This document shows positions 45,224-53,588 of a stretch of DNA of 64,000 nt, in pieces (the first letter of the stretch is position 1; each line of letters begins with the position of its first letter). The DNA lies in assembly GCA_964252015.1 (NCBI GenBank), contig CAXULW010000003.1, positions 141,903-205,902 on the forward strand, in the 5' to 3' direction. The notes under the pieces are model-generated. The model ran no database searches. It was not told the origin of the DNA and saw nothing but the letters and a program-made list of their open reading frames with translations. The translations under genes and the position numbers were made by a program. The stretch is from CAXSBR01 sp964252015. GTDB taxonomy: Bacteria > Actinomycetota > Actinomycetes > Mycobacteriales > Jatrophihabitantaceae.

Positions 45224-45886
45224 ATGGAGGACATACGCGTTGCTAATTGGTACCTGGAATGTGCAGGGTCGTGGTCACTTGCTCATCGAGCCCTGCTCGA
45301 GCGGCACACTTGCGACGTCTGGCTGCTGACCGAGGTCAACGATGACCTCGAACTCGACGGTTTCCAAATCCACCGATCGACCGCTGTAATGGCACAGCGT
45401 CGGCGGTGGTCGGCCGTTCTGACCCGCGAATCAGCCCACAAGTTACGGGACCCGCACCCAGCCAGCGCCGCCGTCGAAATCGGCGACACAACGTACTGCG
45501 CATCGATCCTGCCGTGGCGATCGTGCGGACATCGCGCGCCCTGGGTCGGTGAAAAACACGCGGACAAGACAGCCGCAGCCGTCCAAGAACTGGACGCCGC
45601 CCTACCGCTCGGACCGCTGGTCTGGGGTGGCGACTGGAACCATGCATTGAACGGGCACGAGTACGCGGGCAGCCAGGGCGGCCGGCACGCTATTACCCAG
45701 ATGCTCGCACGTCGCAATCTTCAGGCTCCCACTTCCAATCTCCCCCACCGCATCGACGGGCTCCTGAGCATCGACCACATCGCTGTCGATCGAACCACGC
45801 ATGTCGTTCGCGCGGAGAGGTTCACCGCGAACGGGTTATCGGACCGCGACGGATACATCATCGAGACAGAGCCAGCGACCCGCTAA
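45224..45886 (+). CDS. Endonuclease/exonuclease/phosphatase-fold protein with altered active site
   Basis: A product of 220 residues from the ATG 45224. The EEP order is present: VANWYLE (first strand), CDVWLLTEVND (Glu ligand), VWGGDWNHAL (Asp-x-Asn), SIDHIAV and LSDRDGYIIE. Two usual catalytic residues are changed: the Asn of the TWN motif is Tyr (NWY) and the His of the terminal SDH motif is Arg (SDR). Another frame reads LIGTWNVQGRG over the first motif, so a small frameshift cannot be excluded. It is probably an inactive or altered nuclease/phosphatase. Confidence 0.7.
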   Translation: MEDIRVANWYLECAGSWSLAHRALLERHTCDVWLLTEVNDDLELDGFQIHRSTAVMAQRRRWSAVLTRESAHKLRDPHPASAAVEIGDTTYCASILPWRSCGHRAPWVGEKHADKTAAAVQELDAALPLGPLVWGGDWNHALNGHEYAGSQGGRHAITQMLARRNLQAPTSNLPHRIDGLLSIDHIAVDRTTHVVRAERFTANGLSDRDGYIIETEPATR

Positions 45887-46009
45887 CCGTCGATGGGCGC
45901 GGACGGCATCCGCCAACGGCGGCCGCAGATGGATCGATAGGCGCTCAGAGTCGACCGGCGCTGTCGAATCCTGGCTGCTGATCGCAGCGTCAGCCGTCAT
46001 ACTCTTCGC

Positions 46010-46327
46010 ATGGCCGAGAGGGTGATGTTCGTGCAACTCAAGACCGGCCACAACACGGACAAGGGTCCATGCTGGATCAGCGTCGTCCGATTCAACAAGT
46101 CTTGGAAGACGGCTTACTGGCACGGCAAGACGCTTCGTCACTGGAGCGACTTCGACACGAACTTCTATGACGAGGAGACCAACGAGGAGTACTGGGTCTC
46201 AGGACCTCATCGGGACCGTCGCGACACGCGGTACAGCAACATCAAGCCCACCGTCGACGACGATGCTCGGGCGGCGTACGAGGCGTTCTTGGACGGTGCC
46301 CCACTCCCTGGCCGCGAGCGCCGGTAG
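46010..46327 (+). CDS. Small conserved-type hypothetical protein
   Basis: A product of 105 residues from the ATG 46010. It begins MAERVMFVQLKTGHNTDKG and is rich in Trp, Tyr and Asp (WISVVRFNKSWKTAYWHGKT, NFYDEETNEEYWVSGP), ending PLPGRERR. I recognise the style of a widespread small actinobacterial hypothetical, but no function is known. It has no signal peptide or membrane segment. Confidence 0.75.
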   Translation: MAERVMFVQLKTGHNTDKGPCWISVVRFNKSWKTAYWHGKTLRHWSDFDTNFYDEETNEEYWVSGPHRDRRDTRYSNIKPTVDDDARAAYEAFLDGAPLPGRERR

Positions 46328-46371
46328 CCACTGCGTGGCGCAGGCCGACCGGAACTGCCGATTACCGCTAT

Positions 46372-46956
46372 TCACAGATCACGGTCCTCGGCACCCTCGG
46401 CGACGTCCGACCAGAACGGCACATGTGTCCGGTCCGAAGGATGGAGGGGCGGGGCGCGGAACTCGTGAGCGATGTAATCGAGAAGGTTGTCGCCGTAGAA
46501 GATGATGTCTGTTTGGTAGACCGAGAAGACCGGGCTTGGAGCGAACTGCGGGTCCGACGCCAGATACCGATGCGAGAAGACCGGGACGAGTTCGGGGACG
46601 CGGGCGAGATGTGCGCGAGCCTCACTCTCTCGGTCGTCCCGCCCATCGGGTCGATCGCCCCATGAGACTGGCCAGAAGCCGTTCTGGCGCACGTCGAAGA
46701 TGACGCCATCGACCGGCCAATCGAGTCGCCCGCGCAGGTTGTTCTCAGGGTCGTTCCGCCAGTCCGGCCACGACTCACCCACCGGAACCGCCGCTTGGAG
46801 GAATTCGCAGTGCTCCGGGCCGAAGGTGAACATGAACTTGTCCTGGACCAGTGACACTTCCTCGTCCGAGAGGCCACGGTCGAGTCGCACTCCGCTCGCG
46901 CGGAGGCGTCGGATGGCCTGGGCGATCAGGTCTGACACACGGCGATCATGCCGCAC
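46372..46956 (-). CDS. SUKH/SMI1-KNR4-like protein
   Basis: A product of about 194 residues (ATG 46956; GTG 46938 is an alternative). The plan LSDEEVSLVQDKFMFTFGPE, PDWRNDPENNLRGRLDWPVD, VPVFSHRYLASDPQFAPSPV and VYQTDIIFYGDNLLDYIAHE is that of SMI1/KNR4-like proteins, often immunity proteins for toxins or found in defence and contact-dependent systems. It is convergent with the 105-residue gene and divergent from the large DUF4365 gene. No toxin partner is visible next to it. Confidence 0.75.
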   Translation of the reverse strand: MRHDRRVSDLIAQAIRRLRASGVRLDRGLSDEEVSLVQDKFMFTFGPEHCEFLQAAVPVGESWPDWRNDPENNLRGRLDWPVDGVIFDVRQNGFWPVSWGDRPDGRDDRESEARAHLARVPELVPVFSHRYLASDPQFAPSPVFSVYQTDIIFYGDNLLDYIAHEFRAPPLHPSDRTHVPFWSDVAEGAEDRDL

Positions 46957-47235
46957 GAACGTCCGATCATGCCGCGATGCCCGCGCGCCAGAGCCGTCTG
47001 CGCGGCTCGGTCATCTAGTCGAGCGAGCTCGGCGCCGCATCGAACTGGCGGAGTACCGGCCGGGTTCGTGTGGCGCCCGCCGACGTTCACCGGGACGACC
47101 TGGGCCACGCACTATGACCCGCTGCCCCAAGGGCGGGCGGCGCCTAAACCAAACTGCTGCTAGTCCTGGGCGGGCTGGTGCGCCAAATATCCGTCCCGAC
47201 CCCTAGTCTGGCCCCGCAGCGGAGCGGAGGTGACC

Positions 47236-50200
47236 ATGCCAGCCGATATGGACGACACAGATCGTGCTGGCGTGTATCTGTCCGGCTATCGAGTAACCCG
47301 GAATGTGGGTATTTTTCGGGAGCAGACCACATCCGACTACGGCGTCGACGCTCAGGTCGAGTTCAAAGATTCCGGCGTCCCGACCGGTCACCTAGTCGGA
47401 CTCCAGATCAAGACGGGTCCGTCCTACTTCGATGAGCCCACCCCCGAGGGTGATGGGTGGCGATTTCGGCCGCTACCAAAGCACGTGACGTACTGGGTCG
47501 GCCACTCGCTCCCCATGTACATCCTGCTCGTCGACCTAGACGAAGAGGCCATCTACTGGCAGGAGCTGTCAGAGCGAACCTTCGAGACCGGCCCACAGGG
47601 CGGTCTGTTCGTAAAGGTGCCTCGACATCAGAGCATCGAAACGGCGAGGCCTCTCTGGGTCGCCCTCGCCGACGGAGCTGCCGAGAACGCTCTTGCACTC
47701 TACGACGACAACCTGACCCGTCTCTCGCCTCAGACGGTCAAGATCGTGCGGCGTTTGGCCGATGTAGAACCAAATACCGCAGCCCTTCTTGCCTCCCGAT
47801 TCGCTCGAGGAAGAAGCGCTCCGGAGCTTGTTGTTCGCTCCCTGCTCGACAGCGAACCGCCCTGGCTGTCCGCAGCCGGCGCCGGGGAAGGCCTCGCTGC
47901 CGTGGCGGAGTACGCACACTCTCACGGGCTCATACCGCTAGCAGTACAAGCGCTCCTCACCGCCGCGGAGCGGGACCCCTCGCAAGCGGTCAAGCGCTTC
48001 CGAGTTGCCGGGCTGCTCCTGATGGACCTTGAGAGGGATCGATCGAGACAACTTCTCAACGAGGCCTACGAACTCCCCGGCGGGACCGAAGACCTCCACA
48101 TCGCTGTCGGCCTGGTGGTAGCCCAACACCCAGAAGGAGACGCCGCCCCCGTCACCATCCCGCCCGAACTAGAGGCCCGAATCACAGCGGCCACGGACGA
48201 TGAGTTCGTTCTTGCCTTTCGAGCGACCAGAGCACAGCGACTCGGTGACATGGAAACGGCGGTGAGCCTCTTTGAGGCAGCTGTCGCCATCGAACCAGAC
48301 TCGGCAGCACTCATGGTCGCGCTCGCCGAGAGCCTGGCACGCCGTTCCAGAACGGCGACCGGCAGACCGACGGACCAGGAAGCCAGCATTACGTGGGCCT
48401 CGAAAGCGCTGGATCAACTTCACGAGTGGAACGGCCCGACCGAGGGGGCGCTCTCGGCACTGCTGCAGGCCCAGATGTCGGCCGGCCGCTTTGCGGGGGC
48501 GCTCGACCGTTCCCTCTCCTCGCCGGATGGCACCGCGACGACCGAGGAATCACGGCGTCCAAGCGTGCAAGCGACAGCCGCTGTCGCTGCCTATGCGTTG
48601 GACCGTCAGGACATCGCAACCCGAGTGCTGGAGTCCATGCCTGAAGGACTCGACCGAGATTTTGCCAGGGCACGAATGCGCCTGGGCAGCGATGAGGAGC
48701 AGCGGGCCGACTGGGTCTCGCTCGTCGATCGCCTCGATGAAACCCGCCCGGAAGCACTCCTCACGGCGGTGATGAGGCTGGCCGAACTCGGTGTCGATCG
48801 GTCAGACCGCCTTGATTCACTGGTCGCACGCCACATGGTGCCTGCCTCTATGCAGGCTTTGGCCGCTGCCTCGGCGGCAGCGGTGGGCGATCTTGACGGA
48901 GCGCTGCCGAGGCTACGAGTCCTCGCCGAAGCGGACGAATCATCGGCGTTTCAGCTCCTGGGGCACCTGATGCATGCTCAGCGGTACCTCGATGCGGAGG
49001 TAGCTGCTGCGGCGGCGTACGCACGATTTCGGGCCGTCGAGTTCGCTCTGTTCCGTGTGGAAGCGCTCGATCGCGTCGGCCGCAACTCAGACGTCGAGGA
49101 GCTTCTCGTCGACGTATTGGCTAACCCAAACCTCGACCCCCTCAACCGCCAAGTCGCCGACCGGCGACTGGCCATGGTGCTGGCGACCCGGACTACCCAA
49201 TCCGATGAGCAAGATAGCGCCCAGCTGTGGCGACGAGTCGAAGGCCTCATGTCTGACTCCATTTACGTAGAGGGCGCTCCCGTCCAAGACCAAGACGTCT
49301 GGATGCTCGTTGAGGCGAAGTCACGCCTTGGCAACTACGCCGCCGCTTGGACCTTTCTCGGTGAACACGACCCGGCGATCAGCACCATCGGAGAGGCCCG
49401 GCTGTGGCTATCCGCCGCTCAACAACAACAAGTCCTGTCTGCCAACGACTACCGTCGAATGCTCGATCTAGCTGACGAGTTCGCAACCAACGCCCAACTC
49501 AGCGCCGCGCTACTCACCACCGTCATCACACGCACTCGGGACGAGGAAGACGAACCGGCCAGCACCGTTGACCAGCGACCCGTACTTGAACACAACCTTC
49601 GAGCCCAGGCGTTTGCTCAGCTACAGGAGCACATCGAGCGCCACGGTGACGAGACCCCGGTTAGGGTGCTCGCTGGAGACACCCCGGAAGCTCTCGTGGC
49701 TCAGATGACTGCCATGATGCGCCGGGACAACCAGCCGTTCGTCGAGGCGGTTGAGATGGTTCGCCAGGCCCGTCTGCCGTTCGGGTTCCTGTCGCTGATG
49801 GCACGTCGGCCCTACTCGTCGACGCTCGCAGAACGGCCGTTGGGCTACTCGCTGGCATCGGCAGCTATCGCCGAAGATGACGAGGCCGATGAGGTCGCTG
49901 CCGCTGGAGCGATCGGCGACGAGGTCGTCATCGACGCCTCCACACTGCTCGTGGTGACGGAGATCAACGAGTACGACAAGCTACGGGGCCAGTTCCGAGG
50001 GCTCCTCATGCCTGCGGTGGCGCTAGCGGACATAGTTCGAGGCCGCTCCGACCTTGACGGGCGGGCATCCAGTTCAGGTTTCCTGAGCTTCGACAGCGAA
50101 GCCGACTCGCTAGTTGCTTCCGAGCTGGACGTCGAGGAACTCCTAGCAACGCTTCGACGCTTCGGGCAGATGGAAGATGCCGCAAAGTCGCCCGTGCCGG

Positions 50201-50994
50201 TCTTGAACGTCTCGCTGGACGAGATGAGCGAAATCTCGACCGATGAGTCAGCGCCTTGGCTCGCACCCATTGCTTTGGCGAAGGAGCGGGGCATTGCGCT
50301 GTGGTCGGACGACCTAGCGCAGCGACGGCTAGCCCGGGTTTTCGGGGTGCCAGCATTCGGCACCACCACCCTTCAGCAGCTCCGGACGTCACGTGCGCTT
50401 GAGCAGGAAGCGATGACCGAGACTGACGTGTCCGGCGTCATGAACGCACGCCGAGCCGAGGTCCTTACGCTTTTGGCGAAACGGGTGGTCGATGTGCCAA
50501 CGGACGTAGAGACTGTCATCGAGGCAGCGAGAGCGGAAGAGTGGAATGAGCGCATCGCTCTCGTCACGATCGGCCGGCCAGGCTGGTGGCACATGGCGGT
50601 CAACCCGTTCGCTGACGTGCAGCAGATTCTCCGAGAGGCGGACGTCCAAGTCGCCGAAGTTTGGCGCTACCACGCCATGTGGGGCGTCGTCCGAGTCGCT
50701 GCCGGTGAGCCATCCCGTCAGGCAACCCTGCTGGCCGCCTGCGCTCTGCTTGCACTCACGCCAACACCCGACATCGAAGCGTCCCTGAAGTACCTACACG
50801 CCGCCAATAACATCGCCGCTCAGCGAGATGCCCACACGCCGACGGACTACCTCTACGAGGCCGTAGCAACGCTCGTGACGGCTGGTGTCCTCGATTCAAG
50901 TTCGGACCTCGTCAGCGCAATACGTGAGAGGCTCGACGGCCCTCCACCGGCTGACACGTCGCAGGGAGAGGGCGACGCTGCCGACGACCAATAG
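47236..50994 (+). CDS. DUF4365-TPR-PIN fusion, candidate defence effector
   Basis: A protein of 1252 residues from the ATG 47236 (GGAGG 5 bases upstream; GTG 47230 overlaps that site). Residues 8-150 form a DUF4365 domain of the PD-(D/E)xK nuclease type: SDYGVDAQVEF (Asp38, Glu42), LQIKTG (Gln57-x-Lys59), HVTYWVGHSLPMYILLVDLD and IYWQEL. Residues of about 180-870 are TPR-like helical repeats (AVSLFEAAVAIEPDSAALMV is one clear unit). Residues about 893-1045 resemble a PIN ribonuclease-like domain: VVIDASTLLVV (first Asp), ELDVEELL, and LWSDDLAQRRLARVFGVPAF (acidic pair). The C-terminal 200 residues are helical. Two nuclease-like domains joined by a repeat sensor, in a mobile-DNA mosaic, suggest an anti-phage or abortive-infection effector. 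That is inference. Confidence 0.85.
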   Translation: MPADMDDTDRAGVYLSGYRVTRNVGIFREQTTSDYGVDAQVEFKDSGVPTGHLVGLQIKTGPSYFDEPTPEGDGWRFRPLPKHVTYWVGHSLPMYILLVDLDEEAIYWQELSERTFETGPQGGLFVKVPRHQSIETARPLWVALADGAAENALALYDDNLTRLSPQTVKIVRRLADVEPNTAALLASRFARGRSAPELVVRSLLDSEPPWLSAAGAGEGLAAVAEYAHSHGLIPLAVQALLTAAERDPSQAVKRFRVAGLLLMDLERDRSRQLLNEAYELPGGTEDLHIAVGLVVAQHPEGDAAPVTIPPELEARITAATDDEFVLAFRATRAQRLGDMETAVSLFEAAVAIEPDSAALMVALAESLARRSRTATGRPTDQEASITWASKALDQLHEWNGPTEGALSALLQAQMSAGRFAGALDRSLSSPDGTATTEESRRPSVQATAAVAAYALDRQDIATRVLESMPEGLDRDFARARMRLGSDEEQRADWVSLVDRLDETRPEALLTAVMRLAELGVDRSDRLDSLVARHMVPASMQALAAASAAAVGDLDGALPRLRVLAEADESSAFQLLGHLMHAQRYLDAEVAAAAAYARFRAVEFALFRVEALDRVGRNSDVEELLVDVLANPNLDPLNRQVADRRLAMVLATRTTQSDEQDSAQLWRRVEGLMSDSIYVEGAPVQDQDVWMLVEAKSRLGNYAAAWTFLGEHDPAISTIGEARLWLSAAQQQQVLSANDYRRMLDLADEFATNAQLSAALLTTVITRTRDEEDEPASTVDQRPVLEHNLRAQAFAQLQEHIERHGDETPVRVLAGDTPEALVAQMTAMMRRDNQPFVEAVEMVRQARLPFGFLSLMARRPYSSTLAERPLGYSLASAAIAEDDEADEVAAAGAIGDEVVIDASTLLVVTEINEYDKLRGQFRGLLMPAVALADIVRGRSDLDGRASSSGFLSFDSEADSLVASELDVEELLATLRRFGQMEDAAKSPVPVLNVSLDEMSEISTDESAPWLAPIALAKERGIALWSDDLAQRRLARVFGVPAFGTTTLQQLRTSRALEQEAMTETDVSGVMNARRAEVLTLLAKRVVDVPTDVETVIEAARAEEWNERIALVTIGRPGWWHMAVNPFADVQQILREADVQVAEVWRYHAMWGVVRVAAGEPSRQATLLAACALLALTPTPDIEASLKYLHAANNIAAQRDAHTPTDYLYEAVATLVTAGVLDSSSDLVSAIRERLDGPPPADTSQGEGDAADDQ

Positions 50995-51100
50995 TCGCCT
51001 GCCGAAGGCAGTCCGCAACTAGTCCGCAGCAGAGTGCGAAACGCAGGGGAACGGCGGGAGCTAGTGCGAAATCAGTGGGACCTGCCCGCTCGGACGGAGA

Positions 51101-51115
51101 CCCCAGATTCTGGGG
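51101..51115 (+). terminator. Hairpin after the DUF4365-TPR-PIN gene
   Basis: CCCCAG at 51101-51106, loop ATT, CTGGGG at 51110-51115. A perfect six-base-pair GC-rich stem without a T-run, about 107 bases after the stop codon. It may act as a terminator or processing point. Confidence 0.35.
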
Positions 51116-51146
51116 CCCAGAGGCACCTGGGCGGACTCGGAACAAG

Positions 51147-51200
51147 TGGGCCCAAGGGACTCAAATCCGCAAACTACGGATTGAGAGTCCATGAGGCCCA
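51147..51200. ncRNA. Three-tier hairpin, candidate structured RNA or site
   Basis: Three nested perfect stems: TGGGCC (51147-51152) with GGCCCA (51195-51200); GGACTC (51157-51162) with GAGTCC (51185-51190); ATCCG (51165-51169) with CGGAT (51177-51181), loop CAAACTA. The internal loops are short and nearly symmetric. Seventeen base pairs in 54 bases is much more than expected for random sequence. It may be an RNA, a recombination site or a remnant of a tRNA-like element. Confidence 0.45.
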
Positions 51201-51451
51201 GCCAGCGCCCATATTGACGCGGTTGGACTCCAGACCTGCGCCGCACACCAAGCCCATATTCGGCGCTCCCGGTCGAATCTAGCGCCGACGGGACACCGGC
51301 GGAGGCCGGCCTACTGTTGTTGTCTTCATTCGCGTGCTGGAGCATCGACGCTCCAGGAGGAACGTTCCCGGCTTCAGCCTGACCCCGGGAGGTCCCGTGA
51401 CCACCACCATTAAATCACCGTTACTGATCAGGGCGCAGGCTTCGGAACGCT

Positions 51452-51790
51452 ATGCAGAATCGCGTCGTTGAACTCGCGGCGATGGCCATTGTCGTACTCG
51501 GCACACAAGTGGTCGACACGGGACGTCAGCAAGGACAAATGCGGGTGGGACCTCACGTTTCGACGGAGGTCGGACGGCTTCGTGCAAAAGGTGGAGGTCA
51601 GGGCGTGAGTGGCTCACGGCCGATCGTGTTGCCCACAGCGAACGAGTATCGCCACGCGCTAACCGAGCCGGACTGGGTACTAGCTGTCGTCATCAACGCT
51701 CTGAGTAACAACCCATCCCTCCGTGTCTACGGCCCGCGAAGCACTCGACGCCGCGGTGCCGTTCGCGCATCGGATCGACCTCCGCTAGCC
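51452..51790 (+). pseudogene. DUF3883-like (NO VEIN C-terminal) protein remnant
   Basis: Pieces in alternating plus frames line up as one DUF3883 domain: NRVVELAAMAIVVLG and VVDTGRQQ, then in the next frame CGWDLTFRRRSDGFVQKVEV, then back to GSRPIVLPTANEYRHAL and PDWVLAVVINALSNNPSL, then AREALDAAVPFAHRIDLR to a TAG at 51788-51790. GWDL...EV and TxNEYxxA...DWVLxVV are the family's landmarks, linked to a restriction-endonuclease-like fold and frequent in defence loci. At least three shifts interrupt it, so it is dead or badly assembled. Confidence 0.6.
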
Positions 51791-51834
51791 AGCGTCATCG
51801 ACGAGTGATTCGACAAATCAACCAGAACGGCTAA

Positions 51835-52074
51835 ATGGCGCCGAGATATACAGATCCGCGGAAGCAACCCGGCAACGACGTCGCCCAATATGCAGTTGGT
51901 CTCTGGCCCTTCTTGCACAACGTAAGATCCGCGCATGCCGAGTACGACTTGACGAACGGCGTGGCCGCCTCGCCATTTGATGACAGCCGCCGCTTCTCGA
52001 TAGTTCGCACGATGGCCGGGTTTATGAGCACACGCATTCCAGTTGAATTACTGCATGAACACGAGATCACCTGA
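51835..52074 (+). CDS. Possible small hypothetical protein
   Basis: A frame of 79 codons from the ATG 51835 that ends 20 bases before the next gene's start. The translation (YAVGLWPFLHNVRSAHAEYD and so on) looks protein-like and lacks Arg/Pro bias. There is no clear ribosome site and no known motif. The antisense frame over the same bases is also open, so this call is uncertain. Confidence 0.35.
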   Translation: MAPRYTDPRKQPGNDVAQYAVGLWPFLHNVRSAHAEYDLTNGVAASPFDDSRRFSIVRTMAGFMSTRIPVELLHEHEIT

Positions 52075-52093
52075 CGGGGGAGGAGATTGAGTA

Positions 52094-52573
52094 GTGAGTA
52101 AGAAATCGGACGCCATAACAGCCGGCATAACGACTATCGTCGTAGGACTCCTAGTAGCCGCCGGAACCTTTTATACGGCGAACGCAAGCGAGAGGGCGAG
52201 CAACAAAGCGAGCGACTCGACCGTTAACAGCATACGTCTGACATTGCAGGGGAGGAACGCTGCGCAACTTACCGCCCTACGACGATCAGATTACATTCAC
52301 TTTCTGGCCGAAGCCGAAAAATTCCGAAACATTGCTAATCCGACCGCGAGCGACGAGGCAGCTCTGAGCCTACAGGAAGGTAACAGCTATATTAATGCTG
52401 GCAAGACCGTGCAAAGGGATGTAGCCGATCTTTTTCAAGTATTGGACGATCCAAAAACATACTTCCACCACCACCACCTAAAATGGCTGGGGGACAAAAC
52501 AAATACCGACCCTGAGTATTTCATATTACGCAATCGCTTCCTGACGGATGCATCTACGGAGCTCGCTCGTTAA
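52094..52573 (+). CDS. Membrane-anchored hypothetical protein
   Basis: A product of 159 residues from the GTG 52094, with GGAGGAGA about 8 bases upstream. One N-terminal membrane span (ITAGITTIVVGLLVAAGTFYTA) is followed by a helical, polar domain ending in HHHHLKWLGDKTNTDPEYFI. The codon use has many A/T-ending codons (AAATCG, ATTAAT, ATATTA), unlike the high-G+C neighbours, so it looks recently acquired. Function unknown. Confidence 0.75.
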   Translation: MSKKSDAITAGITTIVVGLLVAAGTFYTANASERASNKASDSTVNSIRLTLQGRNAAQLTALRRSDYIHFLAEAEKFRNIANPTASDEAALSLQEGNSYINAGKTVQRDVADLFQVLDDPKTYFHHHHLKWLGDKTNTDPEYFILRNRFLTDASTELAR

Positions 52574-52649
52574 AGTCGGATTTCCTTCCGTAGCGTCGAA
52601 CGTGGTGGACGGTCCATTGTTCCTAAACGACAATCACACAACGTCGAAG

Positions 52650-53335
52650 TCACGCTAGCGTCTCGGAAGCCGCGACCGCCGACCTTAGCGCCGAGGTGCT
52701 GACGTGTCCGGGTGGCCAGTGCGCGACGTCGTGCAACACACCGCCGAGGTGCACGAACACAAAATCGCGTGCATTCAGCTAAACGGAGCTCACCCAGACC
52801 CGTGGCCCCCGAGCTGGCCAGCTGACCTCGATCCCATCTCCTGGTTGGCCGACACGTACAGCCGTCTGTTGGAAGTCCTGACAGCCACGAATCGCGCCGC
52901 GCCGTTGCCGATATGCAGATACCGAACCAGACGGCCGGCATCTGGATTCGACGAATGGCTCAGGAAACCGCGGTACACCGAGCAGACGTGCAAAGCGCGT
53001 TCGGAGTCATCACCCCGGCCGACGTCGAACTGGCCGTGGACGGCATCGATGAAATACTCGTGATGATGCTCGCCGACGACTGGAGCGACGATCCGCAGCC
53101 CGCGCCATCCAGCACGGTGGTAGTGGCGGCGGCTGACCAGACCTGGCAAGTGACCATGTCCGCAGATCACATCACGGTCGGTGAGGTGACCGGCGATACG
53201 CAGGCCGCGGTCACCGGTGACCCCCCAACCCTGTTGCTCTGGTTGTGGGGACTGGCGCGGGACTCCGCGATACATTGCCGGCGATTTCGTTGCAACCGCC
53301 GATTACGCCACCGCCTCTCGCTGGCGACGCAGTAG
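52650..53335 (+). pseudogene. Frameshifted mycothiol-dependent (maleylpyruvate isomerase family) protein
   Basis: Three plus-frame pieces add up to one protein: ATADLSAEVLTCPG, then GWPVRDVVQHTAEVHEHKIA through SRLLEVLTATN, then NQTAGIWIRRMAQETAVHRA through LLLWLWGLARDSAI. The pattern CPGWxVRDxVxHxxEVHxHK and WIRRMAQETAVHRxDVQ is that of the mycothiol-dependent maleylpyruvate isomerase family (DinB-like bundle), with its metal-ligand His and HR residues. At least two shifts separate the pieces. Its presence supports a mycothiol-producing actinobacterial host. Confidence 0.7.
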
Positions 53336-53340
53336 CGGGC

Positions 53341-53588
53341 CGTCGACTCGGACGCGCGCTACCCGTCTGATTAAGACTCGATGCAGGGCGTACGGCGTGA
53401 GTCGTAGCGTCCAGGGGTGCGATGGGCTGGCTCGCTAACCGTCTGCCGACCAGTCTGGTCTGGCTTGGTAACGAGGTGCTGGCCTGTCGTATCTCGCCGT
53501 GGTGTGGTTCGAAACAGGCGCGGACGCGAACGCTCTGAGATCAGACATGCCCGCCGCGGTCTTCCATGGGTGACGTTTTGGAGGCGAC
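53341..53588 (+). ncRNA. Possible bridge-RNA region of the IS110 element
   Basis: IS110-group elements encode a structured bridge (seek) RNA in the non-coding end upstream of the transposase. Here the 250-base upstream segment has a perfect GACCAG-T-CTGGTC hairpin (53448-53460) and other short repeats, and no coding frame. Whether an RNA is made, and where its loops lie, cannot be decided by eye. Confidence 0.35.

Larger units (their letters stand above)
50995..51451. other. Non-coding segment with strong hairpins
   Basis: About 460 bases with no convincing frame. It contains CCCCAG-ATT-CTGGGG (51101-51115), which can end transcription of the large upstream gene, and a three-tier hairpin at 51147-51200. 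An AGGAGGAACG tract near 51355 could be a ribosome site of the decayed gene that follows. Confidence 0.45.

Noticed and set aside
51153..51195. Possible tRNA (GGGACTCAAATCC-like stretch)
   Set aside because: There is no proper acceptor stem with a T-loop GTTCGA-type sequence; the segment folds as a single nested hairpin instead.
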